Of a stretch of 6,742 bases of DNA, positions 1 to 4,925 are shown piece by piece. The stretch is from positions 1-6,742 of the forward strand of contig CAZWNY010000078.1 in NCBI GenBank assembly GCA_964635575.1, given 5' to 3'. The position numbers and the translations under genes are program-made. Position 1 is the stretch's first letter; each line of letters starts with the position of its first letter. The notes beneath the pieces were generated by a model. The model did no database searches and was not told the DNA's origin. It saw only the letters and a program-made list of their open reading frames with translations. Source of the DNA: GCA-2733415 sp964635575. GTDB lineage: Bacteria > Bacteroidota > Bacteroidia > Flavobacteriales > Flavobacteriaceae.

Positions 1-88
1 ATTATTTATCGCAACACCAGTAATGTTTGATACGGTAGGTAAAAAAGAATTAGAACCAGAAAAAAACGAAGAAACAATTGTAACTTAG
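1..88 (+). CDS. secDF: Protein translocase subunit SecDF, C-terminal end (partial)
   Basis: Only the last 28 codons are in the window; codons begin at base 2 and end at TAG 86-88. The visible tail starts LFIATPVMFDTVGKK and continues as a charged Glu/Lys-rich end. The other two plus frames are closed by stops within the first 30 bases. The end of a transmembrane helix (LFIATPV) followed by a short charged cytoplasmic tail fits the extreme C-terminus of SecF/SecDF, where the last helix normally reads like GTYSS-(I/L)-(F/Y)-(I/V)-A. Bacteroidota usually carry SecD and SecF fused in one polypeptide, which uses the proton-motive force to help pull secreted proteins across the inner membrane. The identification rests on this short recognisable tail alone. 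Another multi-pass membrane protein, such as an RND-type permease, cannot be excluded. The gene is followed directly by a strong terminator, so it ends its transcription unit. Confidence 0.68.
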   Translation, partial: LFIATPVMFDTVGKKELEPEKNEETIVT

Positions 89-99
89 TTTTTAAAGTT

Positions 100-154
100 A
101 ATTATAATAAAAAAATCCGAAGTATAAATTACTTCGGATTTTTTTATTATAATT
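100..154. terminator. Strong intrinsic terminator, perfect 25-bp hairpin
   Basis: Bases 100-124 pair without mismatch with 130-154 around a 5-base loop (TAAAT). The core ATCCGAAGTA/TACTTCGGAT carries the G-C pairs and is flanked by an A7 run on the left and a T7 run on the right, so it looks like a terminator from either side. It begins 12 bases after the stop of the secDF-like gene. It may also stop leftward read-through from the substrate-binding protein gene. Confidence 0.9.
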
Positions 155-241
155 TTTTATTTTTCAATGATAAATCATTTTAAAAAGAAACCTGTTGTTA
201 TACCTGAGTTATTTTTCTTAAGCCTTTTCTTTCTTAGGTGC

Positions 242-269
242 AAAAAAAAAAACTTCACACTCTCTGTGA
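242..269 (-). terminator. Possible weak minus-strand terminator (short hairpin plus T11)
   Basis: Read on the minus strand, a 5-bp stem TCACA/TGTGA with a 5-base loop (bases 255-269) is followed within 2 bases by an uninterrupted run of 11 T (bases 252-242). It lies about 140 bases past the stop of the minus-strand substrate-binding protein gene. The stem is short, so this is only a candidate back-up terminator. Confidence 0.3.
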
Positions 270-347
270 TGACTAAAAATTATAGGTATCTAATAGTTTA
301 TCTTATGCGTCCAATCAAATATTGTTATTTGTTTTAAGAGAAATTAA

Positions 348-385
348 CGTAAAGTCTGTTTCCCTAAAAGAAAACAAACTTTACG
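348..385 (-). terminator. Probable terminator hairpin of the substrate-binding protein gene
   Basis: CGTAAAGT (348-355) pairs with ACTTTACG (378-385). The stem resumes after one mismatch with 5 more pairs (357-361 with 372-376), closing on a small A-rich loop. The hairpin lies 23 bases past the stop codon of the minus-strand gene ending at 409. On the minus strand it is followed by TTAATTT, a weak U-tract, so termination efficiency is uncertain. Confidence 0.5.
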
Positions 386-408
386 GATTTACAAACTCAA
401 TAGTCCAA

Positions 409-2028
409 CTAATTGAATTTTTGTATTCGTTTTACGTGCAATAAATTAATAGGATTAATACCTAAACCATGTATGTTTTTACGAGAAAACCGAATTACTT
501 GATCATAGTATAGAGGGATAATAGGTGCTTTTGCAATAATTATACTATCCATTTTTTGATAATAAAGATGTCTTTTTTGTAAATCAGTTTCTTTTAAAGC
601 GGTTTCATACCATACATCATAATTTTCGTTTTTAAAATGGGTGTAATTTGGTCCGTTTGGAGTAAAATTTTTACTATAAAATAGCGATAAATAATTTTCT
701 GCATCTGGATAATCGGCAATCCAACTGGCTCTAAATAAAGGTAATTTACCTGTTGCTTTTTCTTCTCTTAAAGTTGATGAGGTTAGTAAATCAATTTTTA
801 CTAACAAACCTATTTTTTGTAATTCGCGCTGTATGTATTCACATAAATCAACATATAAGCTATTGGTTGCAATCGTAATTTTTGGTTGAGTAATTCCAGT
901 TTCTTTTTTAAATTGATTAACTAAAGCTATTGCTTTTTTTAGTTGATAAGTATAACCTTTCAAGTTATTAAATGAAGGAAGCCCTTTCGGAATAAATCCG
1001 TTTTCGGCAGGTGTTCCAATACCATTTCGTAAATAAGTAATCATTTTTTGACGATCAAACCCATAGTTTATCGCCTTTCTAATTAATTCGCTTTGTATTT
1101 CAGGTTGATTGGTTTCCATATAAAAACCTAAATACTCGGTATTTAAATAATCACCAGAAACCATAGTAACTGTTGCTTTATATTTATCTCTAAGCTCACC
1201 ATCAGCAGTTAGTAATTCATCTTTGTAAGAAGGAGCTAAACCCGAAATAAAATCAAATTTACCTTGAGAAAATTGTAAAAATTCACTCTGTTTATCAATT
1301 AAAAAGGAAATGGCAACAGCTTCTAAGTAGGGTAATTTATTACCTAAACTATCTATTTCATGATAATTTTCATTTTTTCGAAATATCAATTTGGTGTTTT
1401 CTTTCCATTTTTTAAAATAAAAAGGTCCTGTTCCTATTGGGTGCGCTCTAAAACCGTTTCCATAAAAATCAATAATTTTTTTAGGAACAACAGAACAATA
1501 CTTCATACTTAATAATCCTAAAAATGCAGGGAAAGGTTGTTTTAATTGAATGCTAAAAACAGTATCGTTTACGGCTTTAAAATTAGCTACTTGTTGTAAA
1601 ACCCATCTTCCTGGAGAAGCTATTTTAGGGTCTAATAATCTATTAAAAGAATACTCAAAATCATGTGCAGTTACCTTTTTGGTATTGTTTTTAAATTGTG
1701 AATGTGGATGAAAAAAAACATCGTTTCTTAAGGTAAACGTATATGTTTTAGCATCGGAACTAATGTTCCATTTTTTCGCAACATCGGGTTGTATATTTAG
1801 GTTGTCGTCTAACTGTACCAATCCGTTAAAAAGCTGATTGCATGCCCAAATGTTAGCTTTGTCTTTTGCAAAAGCAGGATCTAAACTACTAATGTTTTTA
1901 TACTCATTATACCTAAAAACATCAGTATCCGAAAATTTACTTTTAGTTTTTGAGCATGATGTTAACTGTACAAAGCATAGGCTTAACCCTATAATTTTAA
2001 GGAATGATATGTGTGTGTTAAAAATCAA
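409..2028 (-). CDS. ABC transporter substrate-binding lipoprotein, SBP family 5 (peptide/nickel-type)
   Basis: This is a 539-residue extracytoplasmic solute-binding protein, close to the usual DppA/OppA length (about 535-545). The N-terminus is a lipoprotein signal peptide: hydrophobic core IIGLSLCFV, lipobox LTSC, lipidated Cys25. The next residues are SKTKSK, without the acidic stretch that sends flavobacterial lipoproteins to the surface, so periplasmic anchoring is more likely. Family features follow in order: SLDPAFAKD near residue 48; NGLVQLDDNLNIQPDVAKKW (68-87); the DFEYSFNRLLDP region (123-134); PIGTGPFYFKKW (197-208); RKAINYGFDR (317-326); and SWIADYPDAENYL (435-447), typical of peptide binders. 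The start is TTG at 2028. An in-frame TAA lies five codons upstream and there is no ATG before the lipobox, so no other usual start preserves the signal peptide. No permease or ATPase gene is adjacent, so the partner transporter is unknown or encoded elsewhere. Peptides are the likeliest ligand by family, but the pocket cannot be read from sequence. Confidence 0.9.
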   Translation of the reverse strand: MIFNTHISFLKIIGLSLCFVQLTSCSKTKSKFSDTDVFRYNEYKNISSLDPAFAKDKANIWACNQLFNGLVQLDDNLNIQPDVAKKWNISSDAKTYTFTLRNDVFFHPHSQFKNNTKKVTAHDFEYSFNRLLDPKIASPGRWVLQQVANFKAVNDTVFSIQLKQPFPAFLGLLSMKYCSVVPKKIIDFYGNGFRAHPIGTGPFYFKKWKENTKLIFRKNENYHEIDSLGNKLPYLEAVAISFLIDKQSEFLQFSQGKFDFISGLAPSYKDELLTADGELRDKYKATVTMVSGDYLNTEYLGFYMETNQPEIQSELIRKAINYGFDRQKMITYLRNGIGTPAENGFIPKGLPSFNNLKGYTYQLKKAIALVNQFKKETGITQPKITIATNSLYVDLCEYIQRELQKIGLLVKIDLLTSSTLREEKATGKLPLFRASWIADYPDAENYLSLFYSKNFTPNGPNYTHFKNENYDVWYETALKETDLQKRHLYYQKMDSIIIAKAPIIPLYYDQVIRFSRKNIHGLGINPINLLHVKRIQKFN

Positions 2029-2171
2029 TTTAAAGTTATTTTATATAAACGGTCTAGCCATTTTGTTTTTTTTAATACAATTCACTAAATTTAGCACATC
2101 TTATTCATACGTTTTAATGCCACTACCCGTATAAGTCATTATTTTTAACATGCGTTTCATAAAAAAAGATT

Positions 2172-2184
2172 AACAACCGTTGTT
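2172..2184. promoter_or_regulatory. Inverted repeat AACAAC-C-GTTGTT, possible operator
   Basis: Two perfect 6-base arms flank a single central C in the divergent intergenic region, about 130 bases upstream of mtaB and 144 bases upstream of the substrate-binding protein gene. The spacing would suit a dimeric regulator, but nothing else supports binding, and in such AT-rich DNA a short palindrome may be chance. Confidence 0.2.
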
Positions 2185-2244
2185 TTAGAGCTTTAATAAT
2201 AAGCCGTTCAGTTTTAAAAATTATTAATACAGTTTTATAAGTAG

Positions 2245-2276
2245 CAAATAAACAAATAAAGGAATAAACAAATAAA
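2245..2276. repeat. 8-bp tandem repeat, four units (CAAATAAA)
   Basis: Four contiguous 8-base units lie head to tail: CAAATAAA, CAAATAAA, GGAATAAA, CAAATAAA. Only two bases of the third unit differ. The array ends 10 bases before the candidate -7 element of mtaB and occupies the place where a -33 box would be expected. On the minus strand the units read TTTATTTG. No protein-coding role is evident. Confidence 0.85.
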
Positions 2277-2286
2277 CTATTTGTCT

Positions 2287-2294
2287 TAAATTTG
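2287..2294 (+). promoter_or_regulatory. Candidate Bacteroidota-type -7 promoter element for mtaB
   Basis: TAAATTTG matches the Bacteroidetes sigma-factor -7 consensus TAnnTTTG exactly. Transcription would begin near base 2300, leaving a leader of about 14 bases before the ATG at 2315. No TTG-type -33 box is seen at the usual distance, because that position falls in the CAAATAAA repeat. The call therefore rests on the -7 match and its position. Confidence 0.45.
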
Positions 2295-2314
2295 TATCCG
2301 ATAAATGTACGAGA

Positions 2315-3637
2315 ATGAATCCACAAAAAAAAGTAGCATTTTATACCTTAGGTTGTAAGCTAAATTTTTCAGAAACATCTACCATTGCAAGAAATTTCAC
2401 AAAAGAAGGTTTTGAGCGAGTAGAATTTTCTGAATTTGCAAACATTTATGTAATTAATACATGCTCGGTTACTGAAAATGCAGATAAACGTTTTAAAAAC
2501 ATTGTAAAACAAGCACAAAAAATAAACGAAAATGCTTTTTTGGTGGCGGTAGGTTGTTATGCACAATTAAAACCAGAGGAATTGGCAGATGTAAATGGAG
2601 TAGATTTAGTGTTAGGTGCTACCGAAAAATTTAATATTACGCAATACATAAATGATTTAACAAAAAATGACCAAGGAAAAGTACACTCTTGCGAAATTGA
2701 AGAGGCTAATTTTTATGTAGGAAGTTACTCTGTTGGCGACCGTACTCGAGCATTTTTAAAAGTGCAAGATGGTTGCGATTATAAATGTACCTATTGCACA
2801 ATTCCTTTAGCAAGAGGTATTTCTCGTAGCGATACCTTGCAAAATGTACTTAAAAATGCCAAAGAAATTGCGAACCAAAATATAAAAGAAATTGTATTAA
2901 CAGGCGTAAATATTGGGGACTATGGAAAAGGTGAGTTTGGTAATAAAAAACACGAGCATACTTTTTTAGAGCTTGTAAAAGCGTTAGATGAAGTAGAAGG
3001 GATTCACCGTATTCGAATATCGTCTATAGAACCTAACTTATTAAAAAATAAAACGATTGATTTTGTAGCAAATTCTAAAAATTTTGTACCACATTTTCAC
3101 ATTCCATTACAGTCAGGTTCCGATAATTTATTAAAGTTAATGAAACGTAGATATTTAACCAATACGTACATAAATAGGGTTACTAAAATAAAAGAAACAT
3201 TGCCAAATGCTTGTATTGGAGTAGATGTTATTGTTGGTTTTCCAGGAGAAACAGATGAAGAGTTTTTAAAAACCTACAAACTATTGGTCGATTTAGAGGT
3301 TTCTTATTTACACGTATTTACCTATTCTGAAAGAGAAAACACAGAAGCAGTAAAAATGAACGGAATTGTGCCATTAAATGTACGTAAAAAACGAAGTAAA
3401 ATGTTACGTGGCTTGTCGGCAAAAAAAAGAAACGCATTTTATGAAACACAACTAGGAAACACACTAACCGTTTTGTTTGAAGATGAAAATAAAAAAGGAT
3501 ATATACAAGGATTTACAGAAAATTACGTAAAAGTAAAAACCCCTTGGAACCCTGAATTAGTAAACACATTACAAAAAGTAAAATTAACTACAATAGATGA
3601 AGATGGATTGGTAAGGTTTACATTTTTAAGTAGTTAG
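2315..3637 (+). CDS. mtaB: tRNA N6-threonylcarbamoyladenosine(37)-C2 methylthiotransferase MtaB
   Basis: This 440-residue cytoplasmic radical-SAM enzyme adds a methylthio group to t6A37 of ANN-decoding tRNAs, giving ms2t6A. The N-terminal UPF0004 domain (about 5-115) carries the three Cys that hold the auxiliary 4Fe-4S cluster: Cys14 in TLGCKLN, Cys50 in NTCSVTENAD and Cys81 in VGCYAQ. The radical-SAM core follows, with the CxxxCxxC motif at Cys154, Cys158 and Cys161 (GCDYKCTYC), then LTGVNIGDYG (195-204), FHIPLQSGSD (261-270) and GVDVIVGFPGETDEEF (302-317). A C-terminal TRAM-like region (about 380-438) should bind tRNA. GCKLN and GVNIGDYG favour MtaB over MiaB or RimO. All cluster ligands are present and the length is normal. 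The ATG at 2315 puts GCKLN at the usual distance from the N-terminus. There is no Shine-Dalgarno sequence. The gene appears monocistronic, with a candidate promoter just upstream and a terminator 92 bases downstream. Confidence 0.96.
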   Translation: MNPQKKVAFYTLGCKLNFSETSTIARNFTKEGFERVEFSEFANIYVINTCSVTENADKRFKNIVKQAQKINENAFLVAVGCYAQLKPEELADVNGVDLVLGATEKFNITQYINDLTKNDQGKVHSCEIEEANFYVGSYSVGDRTRAFLKVQDGCDYKCTYCTIPLARGISRSDTLQNVLKNAKEIANQNIKEIVLTGVNIGDYGKGEFGNKKHEHTFLELVKALDEVEGIHRIRISSIEPNLLKNKTIDFVANSKNFVPHFHIPLQSGSDNLLKLMKRRYLTNTYINRVTKIKETLPNACIGVDVIVGFPGETDEEFLKTYKLLVDLEVSYLHVFTYSERENTEAVKMNGIVPLNVRKKRSKMLRGLSAKKRNAFYETQLGNTLTVLFEDENKKGYIQGFTENYVKVKTPWNPELVNTLQKVKLTTIDEDGLVRFTFLSS

Positions 3638-3729
3638 GGTTTTTTTTTGTCTCAAAAAAATCAATTTATTTAAAATTATTTTATCGAAAAAATGATATAA
3701 TTGTACTGAAAAAAACAACATCAAAAACA

Positions 3730-3768
3730 AAAAAGCTCTCAAGAAAAACTAATTCTTGAGAGCTTTTT
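3730..3768. terminator. Bidirectional intrinsic terminator between convergent genes
   Basis: Bases 3730-3745 pair perfectly over 16 bp with 3753-3768 around a 7-base loop. The core is AGCTCTCAAGAA/TTCTTGAGAGCT, flanked by an A5 run on the left and a T5 run on the right. It lies 92 bases past the mtaB stop and 87 bases past the stop of the minus-strand lipoprotein gene, so it can serve both. Confidence 0.9.
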
Positions 3769-3855
3769 ATTTAATTATTTTGAGTTTATTTATGAAAAGA
3801 GCCTATAAAAACAAAAAATCAATTTCTTTTAGACTTTTTATACATCAAAATGGTA

Positions 3856-4911
3856 TTAATTAAAATAAATTCCTCCAGGAATAACTCCTACCGTAATGGT
3901 TTGAATTTCTGAATTATCAGATAAGTCAAATATTTTTAATGTTCCAGGATCTACATAATTCCCAGCATCTGTAGTATATAATTTACCGTTATTAGCTTCC
4001 ATTGCGTATGTTGTTGCTGTTAAAATAGCTGTTGTAGGTAAAATGGTTGCTGTTTCGTTCATAGCATATACTGATCCGTCCATTGCGTAATATAACATAC
4101 CGTTATCCATCGTTAACTCATCAGGATGTTCGGTTGTTGCAAAATTTAAGGTAGTTGTTACGGTATCTGTCGTAGTGTCAATTAGTATAAGTTTCCCTGC
4201 TGTTTCTGTACCTGTCCAAGATGGTTTACCTGCACAAACTACCCATAAGTTATTTGCTGAATCTACAACCATTTCATCAGGAAGATCACCTACTGAAATT
4301 GTTGTTACACTATTATCCGAAGCAATTACAGATATTGTGTTTCCTTGACCAAAACCTCCTTTGTGGGAAAGATATATTTTGCCGTTTACAACTGTAATTT
4401 GCTCTGGTCCTTCTGTAACTGGTATTGTTGAAGTAACCGTATTTAAAACTAAATCAACAACAGCTATAAAATCATCTGTACTATCTACGCCATCTCCCCA
4501 GTTTGTTACATATCCTTTACCGTTTGCAAATGTAATATAACGTGGGTTGTCTAAACCTATATCAATAGTTGCTATAGATACAAAAGTATTTTTATTTACA
4601 ACCTCTATTTTGTCCGATCCGTTTACTACAATGTACGCCAAATCATTATAAAATGCCATGCTTTGAGCTGTGTCTCCTAAAGGACTACTATTAACCGCTG
4701 TAAAAATGTCATTTTCAGTAGTAGAATAATCATTCGATATAAATGATGCACTTGCGTTACCTGAACCAAATCCTCCTTCATTAATAAGTAATAATCCGTT
4801 TTCATAAACCCCTGGAACTGTTGGGATAAATTTTACTCCTTCATCATCTGTACAAGAAGTAAATGTAATTGCTGTGGCAAAAAGCCCTAAAATTAAATGT
4901 TTTGTTTTCAT
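3856..4911 (-). CDS. Surface lipoprotein, seven-bladed YncE/DUF5074-type beta-propeller, BtuG-like
   Basis: The 351-residue protein has a signal peptide ending in lipobox FTSC with lipidated Cys20. The next residues, TDDEG, fit the acidic export signal that places Bacteroidetes lipoproteins on the cell surface. The rest divides into repeating propeller blades starting near residues 38, 78, 119, 166, 208, 258 and 298. Recurring turn motifs are DNPRYITF, GPEQITVV, LPDEMVVD and HPDELTMD. The C-terminal strand GGIYFN probably closes the ring against the first blade. GGFGSGN (46-52) and GGFGQGN (185-191) recur in blades 1 and 4. In Bacteroides, lipoproteins of this fold next to BtuB are BtuG, which binds cobalamin on the surface and caps the receptor. 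The gene starts 14 bases after the TonB-receptor stop, in an A/C-only spacer, so the two are cotranscribed and probably work together. The B12 substrate is an inference; other propeller lipoproteins exist. The ATG at 4911 is the natural start, directly before the signal peptide. Confidence 0.82.
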   Translation of the reverse strand: MKTKHLILGLFATAITFTSCTDDEGVKFIPTVPGVYENGLLLINEGGFGSGNASASFISNDYSTTENDIFTAVNSSPLGDTAQSMAFYNDLAYIVVNGSDKIEVVNKNTFVSIATIDIGLDNPRYITFANGKGYVTNWGDGVDSTDDFIAVVDLVLNTVTSTIPVTEGPEQITVVNGKIYLSHKGGFGQGNTISVIASDNSVTTISVGDLPDEMVVDSANNLWVVCAGKPSWTGTETAGKLILIDTTTDTVTTTLNFATTEHPDELTMDNGMLYYAMDGSVYAMNETATILPTTAILTATTYAMEANNGKLYTTDAGNYVDPGTLKIFDLSDNSEIQTITVGVIPGGIYFN

Positions 4912-4925
4912 TTTTTTGTTTTTGT

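Noticed and set aside
167..337. Plus-strand ORF of 56 codons beginning ATG ATA AAT between the secDF-like terminator and the substrate-binding protein gene
   Set aside because: It runs through an A11 tract and candidate minus-strand terminator sequence, has a composition typical of translated non-coding AT-rich DNA (many Lys, Phe, Tyr), and shows no recognisable motif or promoter.
2086..2093. TAAATTTA as a -7 promoter element for the minus-strand substrate-binding protein gene
   Set aside because: It has one mismatch to TAnnTTTG, is itself palindromic in AT-rich DNA, and has no TTG box at the right distance.
1838..2134. Plus-strand ORF of 98 codons
   Set aside because: It lies mostly antisense to the signal-peptide end of the substrate-binding protein gene and shows no domain; it is a shadow frame.
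2101..2160. Minus-strand 19-codon ORF (MKRMLKIMTYTGSGIKTYE) upstream of the substrate-binding protein gene
   Set aside because: It is very short, shows no attenuator-like codon run or hairpin after it, and is not distinguishable from chance.
2123..2326. Minus-strand ORF of 67 codons across the divergent intergenic region
   Set aside because: It overlaps the mtaB start on the opposite strand and translates the CAAATAAA repeat; no motif or ribosome-binding evidence was found.
2369..2566. Minus-strand ORF of 65 codons inside mtaB
   Set aside because: It is antisense to the conserved, clearly functional UPF0004 domain of MtaB.
3640..3660. T9-GTCTC-A7 just after the mtaB stop as a terminator
   Set aside because: The stem would consist only of A-T pairs with no G-C core; the strong hairpin at 3730-3768 explains termination better.
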